From Rubellimicrobium rubrum (lineage in GTDB: Bacteria; Pseudomonadota; Alphaproteobacteria; Rhodobacterales; Rhodobacteraceae): a DNA stretch of 43,949 nt. Under the pieces are notes generated by a model. That model searched no databases. It saw only the letters and a program-made list of their open reading frames with translations, and had not been told where the DNA came from. The stretch is taken from NCBI RefSeq assembly GCF_006152115.1, contig NZ_VDFU01000029.1:1-43949 (forward strand), read 5' to 3'. This document shows positions 8,866 to 18,039 of the stretch, in pieces. Position 1 is the stretch's first letter, and each line of letters begins with the position of its first letter. A program made the position numbers and the translations under genes.

Positions 8866-8941
8866 TGGTGAGCCGTGCAGGATTCGAACCTGCGACCAAC
8901 TGATTAAAAGTCAGTTGCTCTACCAACTGAGCTAACGGCCC
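8866..8941 (-). tRNA. tRNA-Lys (anticodon UUU)
   Basis: A complete cloverleaf on the minus strand: acceptor GGGCCGT with ACGGCTC, D arm GCTC/GAGC, anticodon stem ACTGA/TCAGT around CTTTTAA (anticodon TTT), T arm GCAGG/CCTGC, discriminator A and encoded CCA. Confidence 0.96.
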
Positions 8942-9008
8942 GCTCGGGCTGGGAACTAGGCGGCTCTGCGAGAGGCGTCAACCAGATAGTTTGGGCAGGT
9001 TGGGTGGG

Positions 9009-9084
9009 TGGTGAGCCGTGTAGGGTTCGAACCTACGACCAACTGATTAAGAGTCAGTTGCTCTACCAACTGAGCTAACGGCCC
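9009..9084 (-). tRNA. tRNA-Lys (anticodon CUU)
   Basis: A second lysine tRNA on the minus strand, nearly identical to its neighbour. It differs in the anticodon loop (CTCTTAA, anticodon CTT) and in the T stem (GTAGG/CCTAC). Acceptor and D arm are the same and CCA is encoded. It reads AAG, the common lysine codon in this GC-rich DNA. Confidence 0.96.
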
Positions 9085-9165
9085 CACGCCGGGCCACATA
9101 TGGCCCAGCGTTGGCAGGGTCAAGGGCCTCTGGAAAGCGTCGTGCATCGAGAGTATGTGAGCCCC

Positions 9166-10002
9166 ATGCGTGACATGACGGACACAGGCCTGCCCTTCGC
9201 CAAAATGCATGGGCTCGGCAACGACTTTCTGGTGATCGACGGGCGATCTGCGCCGGTGGACGTGACACCCGCGCTTGCGCGTGCCTTGGGCGACCGGCAT
9301 CGGGGGGTCGGCTTCGATCAGTTGGCCGTGATCGCGGCCTCCGAGCAGGCCGACCTTGCCCTGCGGTTCTGGAACGCGGACGGCTCGGAGTCGTCCACCT
9401 GCGGCAATGCGACCCGCTGCATCGCCCGCGCCGAACTCGATCGGACCGGGCGCAAGCATCTCACCATTGCAACCGAGCGTGGGATCCTGAACGCCCGGGA
9501 CGCGAGCGGCGGCCTCACATCGGTCAACTTGGGCGCACCCCGTCTGTTGTGGCACGAGATCCCGCTGGTCGGACCGATGGACACGCTGGAGCTTCCCATC
9601 GAAGGGCGGCCCACGGCGACATCCATGGGCAATCCGCACTGCACCTTCTTTGTCGAGGATGCGGAAGCGGTGGATCTTGGACGCTTCGGCCCTGTCCATG
9701 AGCATAATCCTCTCTTTCCCCAGCGCACCAACGTTCAGGTCGTGCAGGTCCTGTCGCGCGACCGCCTGCGGATGCGGGTCTGGGAGCGAGGGGCGGGATA
9801 CACGCTGGCTTCCGGTTCCTCCTCCTGCGCGGTGACCGTGGCAGCCGCCCGGCGGGGCCTGACGGAGCGGGAGGTGACGGTCGTTCTCGATGGCGGCGAG
9901 TTGCGCATTCGCTGGGCCGAGGATGGCGTCTGGATGACCGGTCCCACCGCACATGTCTTCTCCGGGGTCCTTACCCCCGCCTTCCTGGAAGCACTGGCAT
10001 GA
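9166..10002 (+). CDS. dapF: Diaminopimelate epimerase
   Basis: 278 residues from ATG 9166. ATG 9175 is an equally possible start. The more upstream ATG at 9100 gives an unrelated leader and lies within the upstream region of the tRNA. Family motifs are KMHGLGNDFLVID, STCGNATRC with catalytic Cys79, and WERGAGYTLASGSSSCA. The enzyme isomerises LL- to meso-diaminopimelate for peptidoglycan and lysine. In E. coli-type enzymes the second catalytic cysteine sits in an ACG(S/T)GAC motif. Here that residue is Ser216 (A-S-G), with a Cys five residues later at 221. The stop codon overlaps the start of mtaB (ATGA). Confidence 0.92.
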   Translation: MRDMTDTGLPFAKMHGLGNDFLVIDGRSAPVDVTPALARALGDRHRGVGFDQLAVIAASEQADLALRFWNADGSESSTCGNATRCIARAELDRTGRKHLTIATERGILNARDASGGLTSVNLGAPRLLWHEIPLVGPMDTLELPIEGRPTATSMGNPHCTFFVEDAEAVDLGRFGPVHEHNPLFPQRTNVQVVQVLSRDRLRMRVWERGAGYTLASGSSSCAVTVAAARRGLTEREVTVVLDGGELRIRWAEDGVWMTGPTAHVFSGVLTPAFLEALA

Positions 10003-11255
10003 CCAAGGCACCCGTCTTCGCCACGCTGGGCTGTCGCCTCAACGCCTGGGAAACCGAGGCGATGAAGACGCTTGCGGCCCAGGCAGGCGTATCCGACGCG
10101 GTGGTGGTGAACACCTGTGCCGTCACGCAGGAAGCCGTCCGCAAGGCCAAGCAGGAGATTCGGCGGCTCGCGCGCGAGAATCCGGGCGCCCGCATGGTCG
10201 TGACCGGCTGCGCCGCGCAAGTGGAGCCCGAAACCTTCGCCGCCATGCCCGAGGTTTCACTCGTTCTGGGCAACGCCGAGAAGATGGATCCGGGAGCCTG
10301 GGCCCGACTCGCCCCCGATTTCGTCGGCGAGACCGAGCGGGTGCTCGTGGACGACATCATGTCGGTGCACGAGACGGCCTCCCACCTGATCGACGGGTTC
10401 GGCACCCGGGCGCGGGCCTATGTGCAGGTCCAGAACGGCTGCGACCACCGTTGCACCTTCTGCATCATCCCGTTCGGTCGCGGAAACTCCCGCTCTGTCC
10501 CGGCCGGGGTCGTGGTGGACCAGATCGCCCGCCTCGTCGACAAGGGGTTTCTTGAGGTCGTGCTGACGGGTGTGGACCTCACCTCCTGGGGCGCGGACCT
10601 TCCGGGCACGCCACGGCTGGGCGATCTCGTGCTTCAGGTGCTGCGCCATGTTCCGGGCCTGAGCCGCCTGCGGATTTCCTCGATCGATTCGATCGAGGCG
10701 GACCCCCGCCTCATGGAAGCCCTGGCGACGGAGTCCCGGCTGATGCCGCACCTGCACCTGAGCCTTCAGGCCGGCCACGACCTGACACTCAAGCGCATGA
10801 AGCGGCGGCATCTTCGCGACGACGCTATCCGCTTCTGCGAGGAGGCGCGCGCCTTGCGGCCCGGCCTGACCTTTGGCGCCGACCTGATCGCGGGCTTCCC
10901 GACCGAGACCGAGGAGATGTTCGACGGCACGCTGCGCCTCGTGCAGGATTGCGGCCTCACCTGGCTCCATGTCTTCCCGTTCAGCCCCCGCAAGGGCACC
11001 CCGGCCGCGAAGATGCCCGCGGTGCCGGGCCCCGTGATCCGCGAACGAGCGGCGCGGCTCCGCATGGCCGGCGAGGAGGCGGCTCGCCGGCATCTTGATG
11101 CCCAGGTCGGGCGGCGACACCCCGTGCTGATGGAAAGCGCGACCCTGGGCCGGACCGAGCAGTTCGCCGAGGTCGTCTTCGGGGAAGATCGTCCCGTGGG
11201 CGCCATCGTGGACGCCACGATTCGGGGCGTAGCGGCCGGGCGGCTCGCGGCCTGA
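9999..11255 (+). CDS. mtaB: tRNA t6A37 methylthiotransferase (MiaB-like radical SAM)
   Basis: 418 residues. The N-terminal UPF0004 domain holds three cluster-binding cysteines (LGCRLNAWE, VVNTCAVT, VVTGCAAQ). The radical SAM core has the CxxxCxxC motif in NGCDHRCTFCIIPFGRG. Later segments LRISSIDSIEADPRL, HLSLQAGHD and GADLIAGFPTET are typical of MiaB/MtaB proteins. The protein adds a methylthio group to N6-threonylcarbamoyladenosine at position 37 of ANN-reading tRNAs. This assignment over MiaB or RimO rests on the short N-terminus and NTCAVT pattern and is good but not certain. It is coupled to dapF by a 4-nt overlap. Two lysine tRNAs, potential substrates, are encoded nearby. Confidence 0.88.
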   Translation: MTKAPVFATLGCRLNAWETEAMKTLAAQAGVSDAVVVNTCAVTQEAVRKAKQEIRRLARENPGARMVVTGCAAQVEPETFAAMPEVSLVLGNAEKMDPGAWARLAPDFVGETERVLVDDIMSVHETASHLIDGFGTRARAYVQVQNGCDHRCTFCIIPFGRGNSRSVPAGVVVDQIARLVDKGFLEVVLTGVDLTSWGADLPGTPRLGDLVLQVLRHVPGLSRLRISSIDSIEADPRLMEALATESRLMPHLHLSLQAGHDLTLKRMKRRHLRDDAIRFCEEARALRPGLTFGADLIAGFPTETEEMFDGTLRLVQDCGLTWLHVFPFSPRKGTPAAKMPAVPGPVIRERAARLRMAGEEAARRHLDAQVGRRHPVLMESATLGRTEQFAEVVFGEDRPVGAIVDATIRGVAAGRLAA

Positions 11256-11350
11256 CATCAAGGGGCACGGCGTGTCCGGGCCCATGCCGCCGGCGGGGGG
11301 GTTGAGCGGCCTGAACCGCCAGCCTACGGTCGGTCAGCCGGAGGGTCCCC

Positions 11351-11953
11351 ATGAAGCTTCTGACTTCGCCTGCATCGCCTTTTGTCCGCAAGGTCCGCGT
11401 CCTGATCCGCGAGGCTGGGCGCGAAGAAGCCGTCGAGGAGATTCCCGTCAGTACATCGGCCTTGGCCACCGACCCGCAGATCCTTTCGCACAACCCATTG
11501 GGCCGCATCCCCACGCTGATCCGCGACGATGGTCCGGCGATGGTGGACAGCCGGGTGATCTGCCGCTTTCTCGATGCGCAGTTCAAATTGGGCCTTTACC
11601 CTGAGGAGCACCTTTGGGACGTCCTCACGCTCGAGGCGCTGGCGGACGGCATGCTCGACTCGGCTGTCAGCATGGCCTACGAGGTGCGGCTGCGGCCCGA
11701 GGACAAGCGCTTTCCGGACTGGATCGAGGCCCAATGGGCCAAGATCGCGCGCGGGTTGGACAGCATCGAGGCGGACTGGTCCAGCCATCTGGCCCGCCTG
11801 ATCGATATGGGGCAACTCGCCCTGGCCTGTGCGCTGGGCTACCTGGATTTCCGGCATGCTGCGCGGAACTGGCGCGAGGGCCGGCCCAGCCTAGCGGCGT
11901 GGGACGCACGCATGGCGCAGCGCCCTAGCCTGCAAGCGACCCGCCCTCGGTGA
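11351..11953 (+). CDS. Glutathione S-transferase family protein
   Basis: 200 residues. The N-terminal thioredoxin-like domain begins KLLTSPASPFVRKVRV, with Ser of SPFVRK in the catalytic position, and contains NPLGRIPTLI and the glutathione-binding DSRVICRFLD. The C-terminal helical domain covers ~90-200. Cytosolic GSTs of this type conjugate or reduce electrophiles with glutathione; the substrate is unknown. The gene lies about 95 nt after mtaB and is convergent with the outer-membrane gene at 11958, leaving only 4 nt between the two stops. Confidence 0.88.
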   Translation: MKLLTSPASPFVRKVRVLIREAGREEAVEEIPVSTSALATDPQILSHNPLGRIPTLIRDDGPAMVDSRVICRFLDAQFKLGLYPEEHLWDVLTLEALADGMLDSAVSMAYEVRLRPEDKRFPDWIEAQWAKIARGLDSIEADWSSHLARLIDMGQLALACALGYLDFRHAARNWREGRPSLAAWDARMAQRPSLQATRPR

Positions 11954-11957
11954 CGGC

Positions 11958-12551
11958 TCAGAAGCTGAAGCTGACGCCCAGGTTGATGGAATTGGTCACG
12001 GTGTCGGCGTCCACCGTACCGGCTTCATCGAGATCCGCGTCTCCGGATGCATAGATGCCCTTGTATTCGCCAAAGACGGACCAGCTTTCGGAGATCGGCA
12101 AGGACGCACCGGCCATCCAGGAGACAGCGGGGCCGGTGACCTCGGCCTCCGAAGAGCCAACGCCTTCAGCGACCTCGATCTCGGACATGGCGACGCCCAG
12201 GCCGGCCCCGACATAGGGCGTGACACGACCGAACCCGTCATCCCAGCGCCGCATTCCGTTCACGGTCAGGACATCCAGCCCGCCAAAGGACAGATCGTCA
12301 CCGTCCCCTTCGTCGCCCCCGAACCGGGTGAAGTCCGCTCCGAGGCCGAAGCCGCCCTCGCCCCACCAGGTGGCCCTCACTCCATAAAGGCCCGAGCCAT
12401 CCAGACTTTCCTCCGTGGAGCCGTCGGTGGGATTGGAGAGAGTCACCTCGCCAGCCGACGCGCCCTGCCAGCCGCCATAAAAGCTCAGTTCCACGTCCGC
12501 CAGGGCGGGGGCAGCGGACACAAGGGCGAGGGACAGGAAAAGAAGGCGCAT
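11958..12551 (-). CDS. Outer-membrane beta-barrel protein (OmpA/opacity-like porin family)
   Basis: 197 residues with a Sec signal peptide (RLLFLSLALVSAAPALA, cleavage near 18). The mature protein alternates aromatic/hydrophobic strands and acidic glycine-rich loops (DFTRFGGDEGDGDDLSFGG, VTPYVGAGLGVAMSEIEVAEG) and ends in a C-terminal aromatic strand, LGVSFSF, the usual beta-barrel assembly signal. The size suggests an eight-stranded barrel similar to small outer-membrane proteins of Rhodobacterales. Specific function is unknown. A GGAG ribosome site precedes the ATG, with a plausible promoter upstream. Confidence 0.75.
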   Translation of the reverse strand: MRLLFLSLALVSAAPALADVELSFYGGWQGASAGEVTLSNPTDGSTEESLDGSGLYGVRATWWGEGGFGLGADFTRFGGDEGDGDDLSFGGLDVLTVNGMRRWDDGFGRVTPYVGAGLGVAMSEIEVAEGVGSSEAEVTGPAVSWMAGASLPISESWSVFGEYKGIYASGDADLDEAGTVDADTVTNSINLGVSFSF

Positions 12552-12578
12552 GGCAACTCCGGGGCGCTCGGCATGATC

Positions 12579-12607
12579 AGGATAGGGTGCATGGGTGCTG
12601 TCGACAA
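12579..12607 (-). promoter_or_regulatory. Candidate promoter of the outer-membrane protein gene
   Basis: On the minus strand TTGTCG (12607-12602) and TATCCT (12584-12579) are separated by 17 nt and lie about 30 nt upstream of the start codon. The match to sigma-70 boxes is partial. Confidence 0.35.
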
Positions 12608-12794
12608 GGATCGCCGAGCGGACGGGCCGTGCCCCACGCCCTTTGTGTTACTGCGATGCAGCATCCCCGTCGCGTGAGGTGACACGGAGCCCTGCACGGC
12701 TCACCCTGGGATGCGCCAGGGATGCATCGACCCTCGACCAATCGTGTTCGCTGCCCACCCCCTGCGCCCAAGTGTCCGCTGGACCGTACGGATT

Positions 12795-12821
12795 TTGGTG
12801 ATAAACAGCCGCGCATATAAG
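12795..12821 (+). promoter_or_regulatory. Candidate promoter of petABC
   Basis: In the 341-bp divergent gap between the outer-membrane gene and petA, TTGGTG (12795-12800) and TATAAG (12816-12821) occur with a short 15-nt spacer, about 70 nt before petA. TATAAG is the most AT-rich hexamer of the gap. This is suggestive only. Confidence 0.35.
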
Positions 12822-12892
12822 GGACGGGTGCGCCTGCGCGCGTCCCCACGCCTGTTGGCGGGCCACCCCGCCCCATCCCGAGAGAGGTCCCC

Positions 12893-13474
12893 TTGTCGCA
12901 CACCGAAGCACCCCAGGGCACCCGCCGCGACTTCATCTATTACGCGACGGCCGGCGCCGGCGCGGTGGTGACCGGCGCGGCTGTGTGGCCCCTCGTCAAC
13001 CAGATGAACCCCACGGCCGATGTCCAGGCTCTGGCCTCGATCCGCGTCGACGTCGCGGGCGTCCAGCCCGGCACGCAGATCACCGTGCTGTGGCAGGGCA
13101 AGCCCGTCTTCATCCGCGCCCGCACGGAAGAAGAGATCGCCGCCGCCCGCGAGGTCCCGCTCGACCAACTCGTGGACGCGCAGGCCAACAACGCCAACTT
13201 AGGCGCCGAAGCCCCGGCCACCGATGAGAACCGGACGCTCGCCGCCTTCGAAGGCTCTGAGGTGCCCGAGGGGACTTGGCTGGTCCAGATGGGCGTCTGC
13301 ACCCACCTGGGTTGCGTGCCGCTGGGCGATTCGGGCGACTTCGGCGGCTGGTTCTGCCCCTGCCACGGCTCGCACTACGACACGGCGGGTCGCATCCGCC
13401 GGGGTCCTGCGCCCCGCAATTTGCCCATTCCCGTCGCGTCCTTCGTGGACGCGGCCACCATCCAGCTCGGCTGA
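12893..13474 (+). CDS. petA: Ubiquinol-cytochrome c reductase, Rieske iron-sulfur subunit
   Basis: 193 residues starting with TTG at 12893, 6 nt after a GAGAGG ribosome site. The first residues ([20 protein letters not shown]) align with Rhodobacter Rieske proteins, which supports this unusual start. TRRDF plus a hydrophobic helix ([14 protein letters not shown]) is the Tat-type signal anchor. The [2Fe-2S] ligands and disulfide cysteines lie in [10 protein letters not shown] and CPCHGSHYD. In the cytochrome bc1 complex it carries electrons from ubiquinol at the Qo site to cytochrome c1 on the periplasmic side. It is the first gene of petABC. Confidence 0.97.
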   Translation: MSHTEAPQGTRRDFIYYATAGAGAVVTGAAVWPLVNQMNPTADVQALASIRVDVAGVQPGTQITVLWQGKPVFIRARTEEEIAAAREVPLDQLVDAQANNANLGAEAPATDENRTLAAFEGSEVPEGTWLVQMGVCTHLGCVPLGDSGDFGGWFCPCHGSHYDTAGRIRRGPAPRNLPIPVASFVDAATIQLG

Positions 13475-13485
13475 GGAGCCTTCCT

Positions 13486-14832
13486 ATGTCCGGAGTCCTG
13501 CACGACGACTACGTACCGAAGACCCGCGGCGAGAAATGGGTCGAACGACGGCTGCCGATCATCTCGCTCCTGTACGGAACGCTGATGATCCGCACGCCCC
13601 GCAACCTGAACTGGATGTGGATCTGGGGCATCGTCCTGATGTTCGCCCTGATCGGTCAGATCGCGACGGGCGTGGTCCTGGCCATGCACTACACGCCGCA
13701 TGTCGACATGGCCTTCGCCTCGGTCGAGCATATCATGCGCGACGTGAACGGCGGCCACATGCTGCGCTACTTCCACGCCAACGGTGCGTCCTTGATGTTC
13801 GTGGCGGTCTACTTCCACATCTTCCGGAATCTCTACTACGGAAGCTACAAGACCCCGCGCGAGGTCACCTACATCATCGGCATCCTGATGTTCGTGCTGA
13901 TGATGGGCATCGCCTTCATGGGCTACGTGCTGCCCTGGGGCCAGATGTCCTTCCATGGAACCTCGGTGATCACCGGCCTGTTCGGCGCCATCCCCTTCGT
14001 GGGCGAGTCGATCCAGACCTGGCTCCTTGGCGCCTCGGCCGTGGGCCAGCCCGCGCTGAACCGCTTCTTCTCGCTGCACTTCCTGCTGCCGTTCGTCCTA
14101 CTGGGCCTGACTATGGTCCATGTCTGGGCCTTCCACACCACCGGCAACAACAACCCCACCGGGGTCGAGGTGCGCCGCTCCTCGGTTGAAGAAGCCAAAG
14201 CCGACACCGTTCCGTTCTGGCCCTACTTCATCCTGAAGGACTTCTATGCCCTGGCCATCGTGCTGGCGGTGTTCTTCGCGATCGTGGGCTTCATGCCGAA
14301 CTACCTCGGCCACCCGGACAACTACGTCCCGGCCAACCCGCTCGCCACGCCGTCGCACATCGTGCCGGAATGGTACTTCCTGCCCTTCTACGCGATTCTG
14401 CGCGCCTTCACCGGCGACGTCTGGGTGGTGATGTTCGCCGACTGGATCTCGTTCGGGATCATCGACGCCAAGTTCTTCGGCGTGCTCGCGATGTTCGGCG
14501 CCATCATCGTCATGGCGCTGGCCCCCTGGCTCGACACCTCGCTCGTCCGCTCGGGCCGCTACCGCCCGATGTTCAAGTGGTGGTACTGGCTGCTGGCCGT
14601 GGACTTCATCGTGCTGATGTGGGTGGGCGCCCAGCCGGCCGAAGGGATCTACCCCTACATCGCCCTGATCGGCGCGACCTACTGGTTCGCCTATTTCCTC
14701 GTGATCCTGCCGCTTCTGGGCGTCATCGAAAAGCCGGTCGCGCCGCCCGTCTCGATCGCGGCCGACTTCGCGGCTCATTACGACCCCCAGACCGGGGGCA
14801 CCAAGCAGTTCGCCGGCAGCCCCGCCGAGTGA
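13486..14832 (+). CDS. petB: Cytochrome b of the bc1 complex
   Basis: 448 residues from ATG 13486; the frame is open further upstream but runs through petA. It is a polytopic membrane protein with paired heme ligands 14 residues apart in helix B ([10 protein letters not shown] and VYFHIFRN) and helix D (SLHFLLPF and MVHVWAFH). The Qo-site PEWY motif is [16 protein letters not shown]. It holds both b-type hemes and the Qo and Qi quinone sites, and with PetA and PetC makes the proton-motive Q-cycle of the cytoplasmic membrane. It lies 11 nt after petA and 13 nt before petC. Confidence 0.97.
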   Translation: MSGVLHDDYVPKTRGEKWVERRLPIISLLYGTLMIRTPRNLNWMWIWGIVLMFALIGQIATGVVLAMHYTPHVDMAFASVEHIMRDVNGGHMLRYFHANGASLMFVAVYFHIFRNLYYGSYKTPREVTYIIGILMFVLMMGIAFMGYVLPWGQMSFHGTSVITGLFGAIPFVGESIQTWLLGASAVGQPALNRFFSLHFLLPFVLLGLTMVHVWAFHTTGNNNPTGVEVRRSSVEEAKADTVPFWPYFILKDFYALAIVLAVFFAIVGFMPNYLGHPDNYVPANPLATPSHIVPEWYFLPFYAILRAFTGDVWVVMFADWISFGIIDAKFFGVLAMFGAIIVMALAPWLDTSLVRSGRYRPMFKWWYWLLAVDFIVLMWVGAQPAEGIYPYIALIGATYWFAYFLVILPLLGVIEKPVAPPVSIAADFAAHYDPQTGGTKQFAGSPAE

Positions 14833-14845
14833 GAGGACCACTTTG

Positions 14846-15718
14846 ATGTTCAAGACGCTCGCCCTCGGGGCCGCCCTCGCTCTCGCCGCTCCGGCCGCCT
14901 TCGCGGCCGGGGAAGGGGAGATCACCGACTACGCCTTTCCGTTCGAAGGGCCGTTCGGATCCTACGACACGTTCCAGCTCCAGCGCGGCCTGCAGGTCTA
15001 CACCGAGGTCTGCGCGTCCTGCCACGGGCTGAGCTACGTGGCGTTCCGCACCCTGTCCCAACCGGGCGGGCCGGAACTGCCCGAAGACCAGATGCGCGCT
15101 TATGCGGAGCAGTACGAGGTTTTCGACGAAACACTGGCCGACGGCGAGGGCGACTTCCGCCCGGCGACCCCGGCGGACCGTTTCCCGAACTCCTCCCTGG
15201 CGAACGCCCCGGACCTGAGCCTGATGGCCAAGGCCCGAGCCGGCTTCCACGGACCTTATGGCACGGGCCTGTCACAGCTGTTCAACGGCATGGGCGGGGC
15301 GGAGTACATCACGTCGCTCCTGGCCGGCTACCGTGATCCGCCGGAATGCGCCCCAGAGGACTTCGAGGGCTACTACAACATCGCCTTTGCCTCTGGCGGC
15401 TACCCCGAGGAGTGCAAGAACGAGGAAGGCCACCACGAGCATCCGGGCTCCTGGATCGCCATGCCCCCGCCGCTGTCGGATGGGCAGGTCGAATATGCAG
15501 ATGGCGCGCCCAACACCGTCGAGGCGCTGAGCCACGACGCCGCGGCCTTCCTGATGTGGTCGGCCGAGCCCAAGCTGAACACACGCAAGCAGGCCGGCCT
15601 GACCGGTGTGCTGTTCCTCGCCGTGCTGGCCACCCTGCTTTATCTGACCAACAAGCGGGTCTGGGCACCGGTGAAAGCGGGCGGCAAGCCGCTCGGGCGG
15701 GACCAGACGGGCGTCTGA
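14846..15718 (+). CDS. petC: Cytochrome c1
   Basis: 290 residues from ATG 14846; a TTG three nt earlier is also in frame. A signal peptide ([16 protein letters not shown]) exports the protein. The heme-binding motif is CASCH ([18 protein letters not shown]), and the likely Met axial ligand is in [12 protein letters not shown]. Two cysteines in PPECAPED and YPEECKNE could form the disulfide known from Rhodobacter c1. A C-terminal membrane anchor ([16 protein letters not shown]) ends in a basic tail. It passes electrons from the Rieske centre to soluble or membrane cytochrome c. Last gene of petABC, followed by a strong terminator. Confidence 0.97.
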   Translation: MFKTLALGAALALAAPAAFAAGEGEITDYAFPFEGPFGSYDTFQLQRGLQVYTEVCASCHGLSYVAFRTLSQPGGPELPEDQMRAYAEQYEVFDETLADGEGDFRPATPADRFPNSSLANAPDLSLMAKARAGFHGPYGTGLSQLFNGMGGAEYITSLLAGYRDPPECAPEDFEGYYNIAFASGGYPEECKNEEGHHEHPGSWIAMPPPLSDGQVEYADGAPNTVEALSHDAAAFLMWSAEPKLNTRKQAGLTGVLFLAVLATLLYLTNKRVWAPVKAGGKPLGRDQTGV

Positions 15719-15741
15719 GTCGCTGAACAAGATTACCGAGT

Positions 15742-15774
15742 AGGGGCGTCCGGACCACCGGGCGCCCCTTTTCC
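15742..15774 (+). terminator. Intrinsic terminator of petABC
   Basis: An 11-bp stem made of GGGGCG, a T-G pair and CCGG (pairing with CCGG and CGCCCC) around loop ACCA is followed by TTTTCCTTT. It begins about 25 nt after the petC stop, in the right place for a Rho-independent terminator. Confidence 0.85.
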
Positions 15775-15817
15775 TTTGGCACGTCCCACACTCACGGTTG
15801 AGGCAAAGGCGAGCTGA

Positions 15818-16519
15818 CTAGCCCCGCTCTCCAAGGTAGGCCCGCAGAGCCGGTGGCGGGTCGGCCAGCACGGCACCTGTGGGCCTGGGTGCCTCGGCCT
15901 GGCCCTCGGCCACGACGACCACCATCTCTGCCAAGGCAGCCGCGTCATCGGGATCATGCGTCACCATCAGGATGGTGGCGGCCCGTCGCACCAGAACCTC
16001 GCGCGTCAGGTCCAGCATCTCGGCCTTGAGAGCCGGTCCCAAGGCACCGAACGGTTCGTCCATGAGGACAAGAGGGCGCTCCTGGACCAGCACGCGCGCC
16101 AACGCGGCCCTTGCCTGCTGGCCCCCTGACAGTTGAGCGGGCCGTCGCTCCTCTAGGCCGGCGAGCCCAACGCGCGCCAGCGCGTCGGAGGCACGCGCGC
16201 GCTCCTCCTGCCGGGGGCGAAGGGTCGGCCGGAGGCCGAGCACGACGTTCTGGAGCGCCGACAGGTGCGGAAACAGGTTGTTGTCCTGAAACAGGACGCT
16301 GATCGGGCGCTGGCCCGGGGGCAACGGCCCGAGATCTCGTCCGTCCCAGAGCACCTGGCCCGACTGGGGCTTCAGAAACCCGGCAATCCCGGCGAGGAGC
16401 GTCGATTTTCCTCCGCCAGAGGGCCCGAGCAGGGCGACAGAGGTGCCGCCCGGGATCTCCAGGTCAGCCCGAAGCCGGAAGTCGCCTTGCGCCAGTTCCA
16501 GCCCGTCAAGGCGCAGCAT
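15818..16519 (-). CDS. thiQ: Thiamine ABC transporter, ATP-binding protein
   Basis: 233 residues from ATG 16519, preceded by GGAGG at 8 nt; the longer frame from 16615 lies inside thiP. A single ABC domain: Walker A LLGPSGGGKST (~32-42), Q-loop VLFQDNNLFPHLSALQNV, signature QLSGGQQARAALARVL, Walker B LVLMDEPFGALG and H-loop VTHDPDDAAAL. The NNLFPHL Q-loop is characteristic of ThiQ. It powers import of thiamine/TPP through ThiP. The start overlaps the end of thiP by 14 nt, and the gene is the last of thiBPQ under the TPP riboswitch. Confidence 0.92.
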   Translation of the reverse strand: MLRLDGLELAQGDFRLRADLEIPGGTSVALLGPSGGGKSTLLAGIAGFLKPQSGQVLWDGRDLGPLPPGQRPISVLFQDNNLFPHLSALQNVVLGLRPTLRPRQEERARASDALARVGLAGLEERRPAQLSGGQQARAALARVLVQERPLVLMDEPFGALGPALKAEMLDLTREVLVRRAATILMVTHDPDDAAALAEMVVVVAEGQAEAPRPTGAVLADPPPALRAYLGERG

Positions 16520-18032
16520 GGAGCCGCCCTCCGCGATCGAAGGCCCAGAACAACAGCAGCGCAAGCGCCAGAATGAGAAGCCCGACCCCAGCCGCCGCAT
16601 CCATCCTGTAGGCACCCATCAACAGCGCCATCAACAGCGGCAGGGTCTCCTGCCCTTCCCCGCCGAACAGAGCGATGACGCCGAGATTGCCCATGGACAG
16701 CGCGCTTCCCAGTCCGGCGGCAAAGCCCAGGACTGGCCGAAGCAGCGGCAGGACGACGATCCTGAGGCGGGACAAGCCCGTCAGTCCCAGCGCGTCCGCG
16801 AGCCGTCCGTGACGCGCTTCTACCTCCGCCAAGGCGGGCGACAGGGCACGAAGGGCAAAGGGCAGCGCCACCAGCGCATCGACCAGAGCCGTCACAGGCA
16901 AGGCTACGGAAGAAAGGGCCACGAAGGGCCGGACCACGAGGAGAAGCCCGGTGCCCAGCACCAAGCTGGAAGCGGCCAAAGGCAGCGCGCCCGCAAGCTG
17001 GGCCAGGGTTCCACCCTGGAACGCCAGCGCCAGCGCCAGGATCAGGGTCATGGCCGTCGCGCCCAGCGCCACAAGGATCGACCGCAGCGCCGCGCCGGCG
17101 ACCCCGTCCGGCAGATCCGCCAGGCCACCGAGCCCGTTGAGCACGGCGAGCCCCAGCGGCAATACCAGGAACAGACAGGCGAGGCCGATCCAAGCCATGT
17201 CTGCTATCCTCGCCATAAGCCCCTTCGCGTCCCACCGCTCCACGGCACGCCCCAGGCCCGCACCTCCCAAGGCTCTGGGCGAGAGCCAGAGGGCAAGACC
17301 CGCCGCGAGGCCGCAGATCGCATATTGCAGCAGCGCGAGTTGCGCCGCGCCCGAGAAATCCGCTTCGAATCGGATGGCCTGGTAGATGGCCAGTTCCACC
17401 GTCGTGGCGCGCGGCCCGCCCCCCAGGATCAGCGCGACGGAGAAGCTGGTGAGGCACAGCGCAAAGATGGCGGCGAAGGCTCCGGGCAGCACGCTGCGCA
17501 ACATGGGCTGTTCCAGCAGCGGCCCGATCGGCGCGTTCAGCGTGGCCGCTAGGCGGAACCGCTCGGCTGGGATGTCGAGCCAGCCCTGGAGGATCAGCCG
17601 GGTGGCAAGCGGCAGGTTCAGGAACAGATGCGCGATGACCACCCCGTGCAATCCGTAAATGGAAACTCGCGGCAGCCCCAGGGCCCCCAAGGCATCGTTG
17701 AGCAGCCCGCCGCGCCCGAACAGCGCCAGAAGGCCCATCACGGCAACGATCACAGGGAGGAGGAAGGGCGCGCCTAGCAGCGTAACCAGCAGCCGTCGTC
17801 CCGGAAACACCCGCCGCGCGAGCGCCCGGGCCACGGGCACCGCAAGGCCCACCGACAGGCCGGCGGACAGGAGAGCCTGGAGCACCGTGAAACGGAACGC
17901 AGCCCAGTCCGCCGTTGCAAGCCCGCCCTGACCGACCCGGAGAAGCGGCAGGAGGGTGCCCAGGCATAGGCCCGCCACGAGAACTGCGGCGACGAGCCCT
18001 GGCAGCTTGGGCAACCCGGAGCCTCGGGTCAT
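16506..18032 (-). CDS. thiP: Thiamine ABC transporter, permease
   Basis: 508 residues from ATG 18032. It is a fused double permease with about twelve membrane helices and two binding-protein-dependent transport signatures. The first half includes RRLLVTLLGAPFLLPVIVAVMG and LILGGGPRATTVELAIYQAI; the second includes LVLGTGLLLVVRPF and GLGSALSMGNLGVIALFG, the latter typical of ThiP. It forms the cytoplasmic-membrane channel for thiamine between ThiB and ThiQ. It sits 7 nt after thiB and overlaps thiQ by 14 nt, so the three are surely one transcript. Confidence 0.93.
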   Translation of the reverse strand: MTRGSGLPKLPGLVAAVLVAGLCLGTLLPLLRVGQGGLATADWAAFRFTVLQALLSAGLSVGLAVPVARALARRVFPGRRLLVTLLGAPFLLPVIVAVMGLLALFGRGGLLNDALGALGLPRVSIYGLHGVVIAHLFLNLPLATRLILQGWLDIPAERFRLAATLNAPIGPLLEQPMLRSVLPGAFAAIFALCLTSFSVALILGGGPRATTVELAIYQAIRFEADFSGAAQLALLQYAICGLAAGLALWLSPRALGGAGLGRAVERWDAKGLMARIADMAWIGLACLFLVLPLGLAVLNGLGGLADLPDGVAGAALRSILVALGATAMTLILALALAFQGGTLAQLAGALPLAASSLVLGTGLLLVVRPFVALSSVALPVTALVDALVALPFALRALSPALAEVEARHGRLADALGLTGLSRLRIVVLPLLRPVLGFAAGLGSALSMGNLGVIALFGGEGQETLPLLMALLMGAYRMDAAAGVGLLILALALLLFWAFDRGGRLHAAP

Positions 18033-18039
18033 GATGCGG

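Noticed and set aside
8866-9084. Possible tandem repeat of ~76 bp
   Set aside because: The repeat is two tRNA-Lys genes with different anticodons, not an uncharacterised repeat or CRISPR.
16372-17967. 531-codon minus-strand frame overlapping thiP and thiQ
   Set aside because: A frame-shifted shadow of thiP; the real frame has membrane helices and permease motifs.
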